Positions 31,083 to 42,200 of a stretch of DNA of 64,000 bases are shown in pieces. This stretch comes from Meloidogyne chitwoodi. Taxonomy: Eukaryota > Nematoda > Chromadorea > Rhabditida > Meloidogynidae. The stretch's first letter is position 1, and each line of letters starts with the position of its first letter. Both the position numbers and the translations under genes were made by a program. The stretch is from NCBI GenBank assembly GCA_015183035.1, contig JACZZP010000004.1, positions 868,001 through 932,000 of the forward strand, given 5' to 3'. The notes beneath the pieces were generated by a model that worked only from the letters and a program-made list of their open reading frames with translations, had not been told where the DNA came from and made no database searches.

Positions 31083-31772
31083 ATGTCTTGCCACCCGAAA
31101 AAACCACGTTTTTTCATTGAAAATATTTTGGGACTAATTGATAACCCAAGAGAAGAAAATCAATTTTATATTCCAATTGAAAATCTTTTAATCAGTGATC
31201 AAGATGAACAACCGATACAAATCGGTACTGGAAATATTGGTCGATTTATTGAAAAAATCGATTCACAAAAATTATTTTGTAAAAGATTTAAATTAATGAA
31301 AACTGTTTCAAAATTCTCTATCAAATCACTTCCTCAAAATCCGGAGAATCTTCTCCGACATGTTTTGGATAACTGCATAAATCAATCAATAAATGACGCT
31401 AAAGAAAATGGTATTGTAGTGGATCATCTCGGCGCAACTATATCTTCATTATTATTGGACAGCGATATCTGGATTCCAATACGCGCTTTACACGACGACA
31501 CAGTCGAAAACATTTTGCAGCGATTTCTTCTTGTGGGTCAATCAAAAGCCGAACGCGGCTCTCTTCTTGGTGAACTCTTTACTGTTTCAATTCATTCCTT
31601 AGATGTTTCTGCTCTCCCCAAGGAAAAATCAATTTCTGGAAAAGGCCCGTCAATTATTACAACAGCAACAACAGTACCTATTCCAAGTTGGATCATTAAA
31701 ATTAAAAATATTGATAATAATTATTGTTTATTTTACGCACTGGAACTTAAGAGAAAATATGTGAGTTATTAA
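31083..31772 (+). CDS. Truncated N-terminus of a Maverick-type DNA polymerase (229 aa)
   Basis: Intronless. Residues about 135-228 have IPIRALHDDTVENILQRF, then LLGELFTVSIHSLDV, and end with WIIKIKNIDNNYCLFYALEL. This recalls the region before the exonuclease domain of nematode Maverick protein-primed DNA polymerases, where an N-x-CL-x-A-L block precedes the catalytic part. No exonuclease or polymerase motifs follow: the frame closes seven codons after ALEL. It is thus a truncated gene or a pseudogene. The family call is from memory of the pattern and needs a profile search. Confidence 0.45.
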   Translation: MSCHPKKPRFFIENILGLIDNPREENQFYIPIENLLISDQDEQPIQIGTGNIGRFIEKIDSQKLFCKRFKLMKTVSKFSIKSLPQNPENLLRHVLDNCINQSINDAKENGIVVDHLGATISSLLLDSDIWIPIRALHDDTVENILQRFLLVGQSKAERGSLLGELFTVSIHSLDVSALPKEKSISGKGPSIITTATTVPIPSWIIKIKNIDNNYCLFYALELKRKYVSY

Positions 31773-32348
31773 AGAAAATTTGAAGAAAAATAAAACTTAC
31801 TATTGATTTGCATAAGTTCGGAAAAAGACGCCAATCGTCTCTTTCTTCTTTTTATTCTCTCTTTTTTTCTTCTCTTTTTTCTCTTTTATTAAACAAAGAA
31901 TAGAGTGAGAAATAGTGTAATAAAAGAGAGTAGCCGCCGCTTTATATGCCCCAAAATATCACCAAATAAAATATCATTTGGTCATACTACCCAAAAGATC
32001 AACACTACCCCAAAAATGTGTGCAAAAAAAGTAATTAACAATTTTGAAAGGTAATTACAAATTTTATTAATTACTGTTACAAAATATGTCTTTTCTCAAG
32101 TATCTTCTTTCCCAAAAAAAAGGTAATGGTTTTATTAAATGTAACGTTTGGGATTTACACACCAAATGTAACAACCCTTAAAACCCTATAAATCAAAACC
32201 AAATGTGCCCTTTAGGCACAGAAATTACCTTTAAATCACACCAAAACACCCCCTCTAGGCAAAGATTTTTTGACAGGTGACAGGTGATTGATACGTGATT
32301 GACAGGTGACAGGTGATTTATTGTTTCATTTGGGTCTAAGTAACTACT
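31773..32348. other. Non-coding stretch with short repeats
   Basis: Pyrimidine-rich run (31840-31880) mirrored by a purine-rich run near 31900-31930. Tandem GACAGGTGACAGGTGATTGA words at 32273-32322. No gene seen. Confidence 0.5.
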
Positions 32349-32470
32349 AATGAAGCTAAATTTAATGAGAAAAATGGATTAAAATTTTTATATTAATTTA
32401 AAAAATTTTAATTTTATATAAATTTATGGCTAGATTATTTTACTGAAAAAGAAATGTTCGTTCTCGGGAA

Positions 32471-33486
32471 TAAGGTTGTCGGTTCCGGGTATCCGGAACC
32501 GAAAAAAGGCCGGATACCCGAAAATTTTCGGTTCGGTTCCGGTTCCGGATACCCGAAATTTTCGGTTCGGTTTTCGGATCCGGTTCCGGATACCCGAAAT
32601 TTTCGGTTCGGTTTTCGGTTCCGGTTCCGGATACCCGAAAGTTTCGGTTCGGTTTTAAACCTAACAAATAATTTATAAATAAGCTAAAAATTGACTGGCG
32701 TTTTGGAATATTTTATTATCTTACCAAAATTTTACACTTTCTTTTCCTCAATACATTCTCACCAGTACGTGCGCAGTGCGTTATTTGCGTTAATTTTTTG
32801 CTTTGCTTTGCGTTTTTAGGGCAAAAAAAGCGCAAATAACGCAAAAATTTCCCCTCTAATTATCACTGAATTTCTTTCTCTCTTGCATTGGAAAAGAAAA
32901 AAATAAAAAAGGAAGAAACTTTCCATAATTTATTTAGTTTTATTATAGGTGCATTTATGGTTGAGTGGTTAGTGTGTTAAGCTATACTGGAAGATGGGTT
33001 AGGTTCGATCCATGTTATACTTGGTAGATTAGGGTACTGATTTTGTTACGGTTATTTTATTCTCTAGCTTTTAAATTTTAGAAGCATAAATAAAAGAATA
33101 TTTTTGCCTGAGGCGCTAAATTGGATAAATTTTAGCAACTAAAGTAATTTTTCTTCTTTATATGGAAAAATAATCTACTTGTCAAAAATTTTTAATAAAT
33201 ATAAAATAACCCATCTAAAACCTTCAGGAAAAAAATTCAATTTTTCGGTTCCGGATATCCGAAAATTTTCGGTTCGGTTCCGGTTCGGATATCCGAAAGT
33301 TTTGGTTCGGTTTTCGGATCCGGTTCCGGATACCCGAAATTTTCGGTTCGGTTTTCGGATCCGGTTCCGGATACCCGAAATTTTCGGTTCGGTTTTCGGA
33401 TCCGGTTCCGGATACCCGAAATTTTCGGTTCGGTTTTCGGATCCGGTTCCGGATACCCGGTAATTCTCCAGGAACCGACAACCTTA
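32471..33486. mobile_element. hAT element with CCGGATACCCGAAATTTTCG words
   Basis: 1016 bp. Perfect 16-bp ends TAAGGTTGTCGGTTCC / GGAACCGACAACCTTA; perfect 8-bp duplication CTCGGGAA (32463-32470 and 33487-33494). Both subterminal regions are arrays of GGTTCCGGATACCCGAAATT words. The middle contains a tRNA-like stretch and the GCGCTAAA module. Confidence 0.96.
32949..33024 (+). ncRNA. tRNA-derived (SINE-like) stretch
   Basis: Box A-like TGGTTGAGTGG (32958) and box B GGTTCGATCC (33002) are about 34 bp apart. No closed cloverleaf is evident. Probably a tRNA-derived fragment carried inside the hAT element. Confidence 0.5.
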
Positions 33487-33681
33487 CTCGGGAAAGACAA
33501 TTACGGGCGAACTTCCTTTTTAATTACATTATTGTTTTGAGTGGAAATATTTTGATATTTTAATAATCCTTGCGAAATAAAAATTAATAAATTCAAGTTA
33601 AATTAATAATTACCTATGAACTCTCGTTGTAGGTCCTAATTAAATATCATGACTTGCGAATAAAAATTTACGGACAAATCC

Positions 33682-35040
33682 TACACCAGCCAGATAATCC
33701 ACATTTTACTCATGGGGTAAAATTAGAAAAAGTTTTTATAACAGGCGTTCAAAAACAATTAGGGGTATACAAAGAAGACATCCTCAAATACCTCCACGAA
33801 TTTGCCTTTAATTCCATCCTTGACCACACTTGATCCATCCCAGCAAACCTGAAAATAAAACTTATCACATCATACAGAATTCACCCATAATTACCCTAAT
33901 AGATATTAATTAAAATAATAAAAACTTCAGGTACTCAAAACATCATTTAGATATCTACCAAAAACGCAAATTAATTTTTTTATTTTATAAACAAATTATC
34001 TGCCTAATTGTCTGTTCTTTAAATGTTAAATTTTAGAAAATTATATATATTATAGTAAATAATTGAATGTTTATTATAAAAAATGAAAAAAACTTTTTCA
34101 TAAAAAATGTCGCTTAATGTAAACAATTTTTAAAATTCTATATAATATTAATAATAAAATAATTATTATTAATATTAAATAATATAAAGTTTTTAAAATT
34201 TTTTCAAAGAAAATTTTAAATAAGCATATGCTCTCTCAGAATTAAATTCTTTATCAATTTACCATAAACTTTAAAATTCATATTAAATTAAATAATGGTA
34301 CATTTATATGTATGTCAAACAGATGTAATAAATAATTTTAAAGAAATTTCAATGACAATAATATTTTTAATTTATAAAAAATAAAATTATTTATTTTAAT
34401 AAATTTATAAAATAAAATTTAAATATTAGGCCTACATACATACTTATAACATTTTTTAAAAACACACTTTTTATCGTTATTGTAAGGCCGGCTAAGTTGC
34501 TGTCAGCTAGCTAATAAATTAAAAAGGAAAGCCTTCGATAGGCGGTGGGATGGTTGAATATTACAGCCCCGTTCCGAGAGCTCTCATGTTCAATCTCACC
34601 AAATGTTTTACTATTTTCTGGGATGGGTTCAGCCGCTTTACTTTATCTTTTTTTAAGTTAAAAAATTAAAAATAAATGTCAATTCATTTAAGTGATTTTT
34701 TTGCTAATTTTCTTTAATAGACCGACCGTTAATTTAATTGTTCAACCGATTTTTAAAAGGTTCGTATATCTTTACCTTTGGAGATGACTGAAAATGGTGA
34801 ATTTTTGGCAACAAAAGCACAATAAAAATTTTCGCCTGCGGCGCTAAAAAACGAACTTGAAATTTATGAAAACTTAATTGACACGGAATGTTCGCTCAAC
34901 CAGGAACAACCCTGGTTGAATTACTTGATCTGCATAGAAAAATAATCTATTTCAAAAATTTTATGATTTTACATGAATAAAAATAACTCTTTCTAAAAAA
35001 CCTCGTTTATTTTTAAAATTTTGAGACTTTCAAGCATTTT
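33682..35040. other. Non-coding stretch
   Basis: AT-rich to 34440. 34480-34640 is a GC-richer piece of unknown nature. 34800-34950 carries TTCGCCTGCGGCGCTAAAAAA, shared with hAT interiors at 24492 and 33107. No gene. Confidence 0.5.
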
Positions 35041-35775
35041 TAGAAAAAACGGATATATCCGCGGATACCCTCGGAAGTATATAACAAATTTTAGTTGGAT
35101 ATAAAACGGATACGGGCTGTTCTTTATTATAGTGGGTCCGAGCTAGAAACATGTAATACATGCCTTTCGATTCCTCTCGTAGAGCTGAGTTCGAATATAT
35201 AAGAATTTCTTGCCGGAGACGAATACTCGCCGAGAAACAGGTCACTGAAACTCACAAAACCATAGGGGGAGTAAGCTCATTTTTGCGTGAAAAATTCTAA
35301 TATGAGTATGATAGTTCATTCGAAAGAGCTCTTCGATACCATAGAATGAGACCAAAATTGTCGAGATTGGACGATTTTGAACAAAGTTATGAAGGATTGA
35401 AATTTGCTGGAAAACGTCAAACTTGGCTCTATTTGGAGTGTTTTATGACTTCTTCATGTGGGCGCCCATCGCTGGTTGGCTTTTTGGTACATGCGTTAAT
35501 CTACAGCAATAATTACAACAAAATAATTAATTCAGTGAAAATAATTTAAGTGCAGCCGCGGTAATCACCTCAAATGAGCTTACTCCCCCCTATGGTTTTG
35601 TGAGTTTCAGTAACCTGTATCTCGGCGAGTATTCGTCTCCAGCAAGAAATTCTTATATATTCGAACTCAGCTCTATGAGAGGAATCGAATGGCATTTATT
35701 ACATGTTTCTAGCTCGGACCCCCTAAACTAAAGGACCCTCGGATACGGATACTGAGATTCGTATCCGAGCATACT
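35041..35775. mobile_element. Element with GGATA words, interrupted by a foldback element
   Basis: Left part (ACGGATATATCCGCGGATAC) and right part (CCTCGGATACGGATAC) match the uninterrupted relative at 37715-37862. The foldback element at 35130-35728 lies between them. Confidence 0.6.
35130..35728. mobile_element. Foldback element, copy 2
   Basis: Arms of about 170 bp: GGGTCCGAGCTAGAAACATG to CCATAGGGGGAGTAAGCTCA on the left, inverted on the right (35578-35722). The spacer ORF (35346-35549) is accidental but its DNA is closely similar to that of the element at 47890. Confidence 0.85.
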
Positions 35776-35806
35776 CCTGATTTTTGGGTAAATAGTGAAC
35801 GGGGAG

Positions 35807-35960
35807 CAGGGCTGGACGCAATTGCGGATTGCGTAATGCGCAAATTGCGCGTAATTTTGCAGTTGCGTATTGCGGATTGCGCTTGCGTAAAAAATTTTCA
35901 AAATTGTGTATTGCGGATTGCGCTTGCGCAAAATTTTTTTTGCGATTGCGTCCAGCCCTG
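35807..35960. mobile_element. 154-bp hAT MITE with TTGCGGATTGCGC words
   Basis: Ends CAGGGCTGGACGCAATTGC / GCGATTGCGTCCAGCCCTG; perfect 8-bp duplication ACGGGGAG (35799-35806 and 35961-35968). Confidence 0.95.
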
Positions 35961-36052
35961 ACGGGGAGGAACCTTAATTTTAAATTATTATTTTAGAAAT
36001 TAATGAAATTTTATTTATAACAAAATATAAATAAATTAAAAAATCATAGTTA

Positions 36053-37584
36053 ATGAATTCTTCAACTAACATTGATGGTCCTATAAATCCTGTAATTAAT
36101 TAAAAATATTATTTTTTAATTAATTTATTTTTAAGCTTTTTTTGGAATCTACCAAAAATGAATATTTTCGTTTATGTTTATTTATTTCAGCTTTTATATT
36201 TGGAACAATAGCATTTTTTGGTATTATTTTTAATTTGAGTGTGTGTATTATTACAGCTAAATATAGGTTATTAATATAAATTATTATAAAATAATATACT
36301 AGTTACACTTAATATAAGAATAAAATATGAAATAATATCTATTAAGAATTATTGTTATATATTTAAAAGATTGGCTAAAAATATTAAGTAATTTCATTAA
36401 ATAAAAATTAAAATAAAGGCAATATTTTAGTGAGACTTGTCCTCTAATAAGTATATGTACATACTATGTTCCGATCATATGAGTGGGCACGGACATTAGA
36501 AATAAACTTAAAAATTAATTAAATTCATAAATTTATATTTTATTTCAATAAAATTTTATAATTTTACTTTTTTATATTTTAAGAAAATATTATATATCAC
36601 TTAAAAGTAATACTGGTATTCTTCTTGCTTTAGCTTCTTTTTTTGAAATTCTTCATCAAATTAGTCATATAATATTTTTATTTAAATAATATTCTTTGGA
36701 ATGGATTATATTCCATACAAACAATCACTTTTAATTCTAACTCCTTCATTAATTGGATACTTTGCCGCTGTTTTTATGCTTATTACACTTAGTATTGACA
36801 GATTATTGGCAGTATTAATACCTATAAAGTTAGTTAATATTTAATTTATTTTAAAATATTAATTTATTTTTAAGATATCGAAACTTTAAACAATTTTATT
36901 ATATAATTATTCATTTGTTTTTTATTTTAATTTACATTATTTATTGTTTATTTATAATAAATATGGCTAAACTATTAACACCAAATTTGATGGTATCTGG
37001 AGGTTTAGGTGATTTATTTACAGCACCATCAAATATATACATTTATTACTCTAATTCTTGTATAACTATATTAGCAATTATTATTTATTTAATTGTTGGA
37101 ATTTTAATTAAATTTAAAACAGGTAAATATAGGTAATTAATTATTATTTTATTATTTTAACAGATACAACAGATGAAAGAATTAAAAAAGTGTATATTTC
37201 TTTATTTTTAATTGTTTTGGTAAATATTGGAGGATATTTAATTTGTAACGTTTTTATTGCTTGTCTTTTTCTTTCTATTATTAAATTAACAATAGTAGAT
37301 ATTTGGTTTTGGCGTACTTTTTCTGCTATATTTCTTAATATAGCTGCTGCATCTATTGGACCTATTCTTTACTTTAATAGGTTTTTATTAAATTTTTAAA
37401 TATTTTTTAATTATTTTCTTTCAGTGAAGAATATAAATTAGCTTATAAAAGAGGATTTACTGATTTTAAAAAATTATTTAATTTAAATAAATCAACAATA
37501 AATCTAACAAATAAAAATAATAAATTGAAAATTACTCCAGTTAATAATAATAAATTAAATATTATTACTCCAGTTAGTGGATAA
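36053..37584 (+). pseudogene. Chemoreceptor gene (srsx-like) with an apparent frameshift
   Basis: Exons 36053-36091, 36136-36266, 36584-36828, 36875-37122, 37164-37380 and 37425-37584. TM1 (FIFGTIAFFGIIFNLSVCII), TM2 (LLALASFFEILHQISHIIF), TM3 ending LSIDRLLAVLIPIKYRNFK, further TM helices, and the TM7/tail YFNSEEYKLAYKRGF clearly mark a nematode receptor related to the one at 898. The exon sum is 1040 bp, not a multiple of three. Within exon 3 the TM2 frame hits TAA just after IFLFK, and the TM3 frame resumes about one base shifted, near 36680-36695. No GT..AG pair can bridge it. Either a one-base indel has made it a pseudogene or it is an assembly error; the rest is intact. Confidence 0.82.
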
Positions 37585-37714
37585 ATAAATATTTTTTATT
37601 TTAATAAATCTTTTATAGTAATGTTAATATAATTACATATTTAATTTTCATTAAAACCATTTTAACACCTCTTTTAGTTTTGACCATTTTGAAAATTTTA
37701 AGTTAATTGACCAT

Positions 37715-37862
37715 TTTGAGAAAAAACGGATATATCCGCGGATACCCGCGGACGGATATAGCAAATTTAGACACGGATATAAAACGGAAACGGATATAGA
37801 CCCAACGGATATATCCGGATATCGATACCGAAATTCGTGTTCGTGGACATGTCTGAAAAATA
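37715..37862. repeat. Array of GGATAT/ATATCC words
   Basis: Self-complementary words such as CGGATATATCCGCGGATACC repeat over about 150 bp. Same family as 35041-35775. Terminal repeats were not found, so it may be a truncated element. Confidence 0.7.
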
Positions 37863-37894
37863 CCCAAAGACTTGAAAACAAATTTGAAAGATAG

Positions 37895-38074
37895 GATTGA
37901 TCTATTTTTATAAATATTTGAGCCAAAGTAAAATTTTATATGTTTACAATTGTTTTTTTATAAATCTATATTATTGTTGCATTGCAAAGCTGGAATTACC
38001 GCGGCTGCTCTTTGCTTTTCCAATGGTTAAATTTTTTAGTTTATTGTTAACCCATTATTGTGTTTTGTATAAAA
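37895..38074 (-). repeat. Dispersed repeat with an 18S rRNA-like core, copy 2
   Basis: Nearly identical to 10897-11070, including the 530-loop-like core at 37990-38009. Confidence 0.7.
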
Positions 38075-39224
38075 AGCACTCATGAAAAAATGGGCTTTCT
38101 TGTTAAAGACGAAATAAAGAATATTTACAAAAAAATAAATTAATTAAAAAATATTTATAGTCTTTTTTGTCTTTAAAAGCTTATATCCAAATGTATTCTC
38201 AACAAGTTTTTACCAATAAAAATTAATATTTTTATTTAAATGCAAATATACCACACAGAAGATTAAAAATATATTTTTAATACCACCCCAGGTTAATTTT
38301 AAAAAAATTAGTTTAATGTTTGAAAAAAATTAATAATTAAGCGACATTAATTTCTTTAAAAATTAATTAAAATAGTAGGATTGAATAATATTAATATTAT
38401 TTATTGCTATAAACTTTATCTTAAAAAAATTTTTTTTATTTTGACAATTAAACTTTTTTTATTAATTTCTGGGTTCCCAGATAATAAATTTCAAATAAGC
38501 AATTTGAACAAAAAATATACGTATTTGTGGCTAAAAATGCCTAAATAATTAAAAATTCTTATTTAGGTAAATTCCAATGTTTTTCAACAGTTTCGGTCTC
38601 AGTTTGACCATCGTTCTAGGCTCAAAATTTTTTATCGGTCTCGGTCCAGATTAATTCCGGACAGGATTTATTCATAAAAACTTCTGGATTAGTTCCGGCT
38701 TTATCACAAAACTGGAAAAATTTATTCTAGCCGAAAGTGACAAGCTTCGATTCCTTCATGGCTGATTATTAAAAAATATATTTTTCTATATATATTTAAA
38801 AAATTATTTTGCTAAATCAGTAAAATTAAAGTGCAATTAATATTTCTCAAAAATATTATTTCAAAATTTATTTTATTTTTAAAAATTGCTATATTATTTC
38901 TCAACAAAAATGCAATAAAAGTATTAAAAATAAATCTATTCCTTTCGTGTCGGAAATTATTTTTGTCGGAAAAAGTATAATTAATTGCACTAATTTACAA
39001 AATAAAAAGTACATATTTAGTCCATATCAAGCATAAAAGAATTATGTGTGGGCAAAAAATCATTAATGGGAAAAATAAAAAAAATTTCATAAAAAAAATT
39101 TGAAAGCACTTTACAAAAAAATTTATATATATTTAAAAAACAAACTAATATAGGTATTTTTAACCATTTTACTTGATTACAGCAATTAAAAAAAAGAAAA
39201 ATTATTATTTTTTTAATTTTTAAA
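38075..39224. other. AT-rich intergenic sequence
   Basis: No gene. A patch at 38600-38760 with GGTCTCGGTCC/GGACAGG words may be another decayed element. Confidence 0.5.
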
Positions 39225-42200
39225 ATGTTTTCTTTTTATTGCTATTTTTTACTTATTTTTCTTTTATTAAACTTTCCGAGTGGAATTTTCAGTAAGCATT
39301 TATTAATTAATATTATTTTAAAATGCTAAAAGTTTATTGAAATTTTAATTTAAATTATAATTCACTTTTGATATTTTAGTAAATATTTAATAATATTTTA
39401 AAATTAACTAATTAATGTAGCTAACAGTTTTAAATAAAATTTAATTTTCGGTACCGATTCGAACTTTAAATTTATAAAAAGAAGCTGTTCAGAACAAAAC
39501 AAGATTTTGGGTAATTATTAGCCAGGAAATAATGAAATAGCCGTATTCCAAGTCAGGAATTTGGGAAAAGTCGATTTTGCTCCTAAAACTATTCACAATA
39601 TTTTTTTTGAAAATTTTGAAATTATTTGAAAAATAAAATTTATTTAATTAATTTAGATTTATTGAAATTACCTAAAATGGAAAATGGCAATCTTTTGGTA
39701 GAAAATTGGAAAGTAAATGTTGTATATTTAATTCAATACCCAAAAATTGAAACATTACCTAATTTATCTATAAAATGTTTTTTAATAGAAAGTTGGTTAA
39801 AAATTAAAAATATTCAATTTTATGTAAATTTTTTTTAAATTTTTAATTAAATATTTTTATTTTATTTTTAGATAATTAATAATCATTTTCTTCTTGGTTC
39901 TCCAAATTATAAAACAGTTCCATTTGTTCAATTTAATGGAATTTATATTGAAGGAACAGATAATATTATTAATTCATTAAATCATTTGGGAAATAAAATT
40001 CATAAGAATAAAAATGAAATTGAAATTTTTGAAATTGTTGAAGAAATACTTATTCCGTTAGTTTAAAAATTATTTAATTATATTTTATTTAAATATTATT
40101 TTAAATAAATTAAAATTTATTTAAAATAATTCAAGAAATTAAATAAATAGGTTCTCATTCAATTTAGGTACTTTTGAGCATAAAAGTCCGCAAGTTTTTG
40201 TCCGCAACTTTTTATATTTATTAATTATTATGGAACGTGTTTTTTTATTTTTGAGACGACCAAGTTCCTTTTTGTCTGTTTTCTTTGAGAAAATTATTAC
40301 TTGCGGACAAAAATTGCGGACTTTTATGCTCAAAATTAAAATATCCAATTTTATATTATTTGGGGGAATGTTTAAATAAAGAGGGAAGATTTACCCAAAA
40401 ATGTAATATAAATAATTCAAATAAATTAAAAAATTAAATTTTTAGAATTCTGATGTATGACAGATCAACAAACAATGGATTAGAATTTTTACTTTCTGAT
40501 AAAGTTATTCGTGAACAATTAATAAGTTATTTGCCTCAATTTTTGGAAGAAAAACAAATAGCAATTAATCAAGATAATTATAATTATAATTTAATAATTG
40601 GAAAAGATTTTTGGTTAGAATATTTTAAATTAATTAATAATGATAAAATAAATAAAAAAGAAGAAGAAAAGGTTAATTTTATGAAAAAATATATAAATAA
40701 TTTAAATAAACATTTATTGGATTTAAATGATTGGCAACATTTAAATAAATGGATAGAAGATTTTATTTATGAAATTTTAATTGAACATTTTATTGGGGAT
40801 GGAAAAGAAAGTTTAAATTATAAGGTAATTTTTATTTTATTTTTAATTAAAAAATTGAGGCTTAAAATAAATAATAATTTATATCTCATCCAACAATTTG
40901 TTATTTTAAAAAATAAGAAATCCTGTTCAGATATATAGATTAAAATTTTTTAAATCCCGAACTAAGTATTTTATTAAAAATTAATTTTAAAGAGTTAATT
41001 TTTATAAATAAAAATACTTTTCTCATATATGTACATATATTAGGGTCACAAATCGTTCGGTCTTATGCGATACGATAAAAAATCTTTAAAAAATAAGATA
41101 AAATATACGGCCCCGGTAAATATGTATTAATTTTTAATAGAACATTACTCACATATAAATATTTAAATGAAAATTATATATTATTTCATTTAAATTATTA
41201 TATTTAATTTCATTGTTCTTTTGTGGGAGATTGTGGAATTTTGTCCTTGTATTTTTGTAAGCTTGGGTTAGACTAAGCTAAAAAAACTTTTTTTAGAGGT
41301 GATGACTAGATGTTGCTGTAATTTTTGTGATTGCAAAGCTTTATTAATATTTTATAAAATAATTTAAGAAATTTTAAGCTTTTCTTTTTAATTTAAAAGA
41401 GAGAAATGCTGTCCAATAATTAAAAAATAAATTTTAAAAGAAAAACCTTTAAACAAAAATAAATAAATAATTTTTTAGAAGAATGGAATAATTAAAAACA
41501 ATTTTTTATAAAATTTAGATTAATTAATTTTTCATTTCTTTTTATAAAAAATGTGTACCTTTACGCGTTCAAAATAAATTTTCTTTTCTAAAAAATATTT
41601 AATTAAAATAATTAAATTAATATTTATTTTAGTTAAAACAATATTTAAATAAAATAAATTTTGATCAATCAAGTAGTCAAAATATTAATAATTTTATTAA
41701 ATTATTTGATAATAAATTAACTTTAATTGCTGATAAATTATTAAAAAATCAAGAAGAATTTATTTTTGGCAAAGAACCAACTTTGGCAGATATTTCATTA
41801 TTTTCAGTGTTTATTCAATTTTTTGAAGGTCATTTAAATAATAAAGAATTAAAAAAATATTTTATGAAAGAATCAGAAAAAATAATATTAAATAATAAAA
41901 ATAATTCTTCCTCTTCTTCTTCTCATAATTATATTGGAAAAGGAAAAGAAAAAATGGAAGAAATTGAAGAAGAAGAAATAAAAAATAATAATAATTTATT
42001 ATTATTAAATAATGATGATTATATAGATTGGAGAATTGAAATTATTTATCAATTTATTGAAAAAATTAAAAAATTATTATTAAATTTTGAAAATAAGGAA
42101 AAATGGAAAATGTTGATAACTGAAGAAATTTTAAATTATGAAGTTGATTATTTTCCTAGAAAATATGAAGGTAAAATAATAAATAAATAAATTTAATAAA

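Larger units (their letters stand above)
32349..33681 (+). repeat. Second copy of the 7792-8055 segment, split
   Basis: Left piece 32349-32440 carries the last codons of the Ly6-like gene (GAAGCTAAATTTAATGAG). Right piece about 33500-33681 carries its 3' flank. Between them are about 60 bp absent from copy 1 and a hAT element. No upstream exons of the Ly6 gene are present here. Confidence 0.85.

Noticed and set aside
32440..33500. ORFs rich in FRFGFRFRFRIPE and similar
   Set aside because: Products of the GGTTCCGGATACCCGAAA words in the hAT element.
34540..34605. Possible tRNA
   Set aside because: GGTGGGA can pair with TCTCACC and a TTCAATC block is present, but D and anticodon arms do not form and the length is too short.
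35346..35549. 67-aa ORF in the foldback element
   Set aside because: The related element at 47890 does not preserve the frame.
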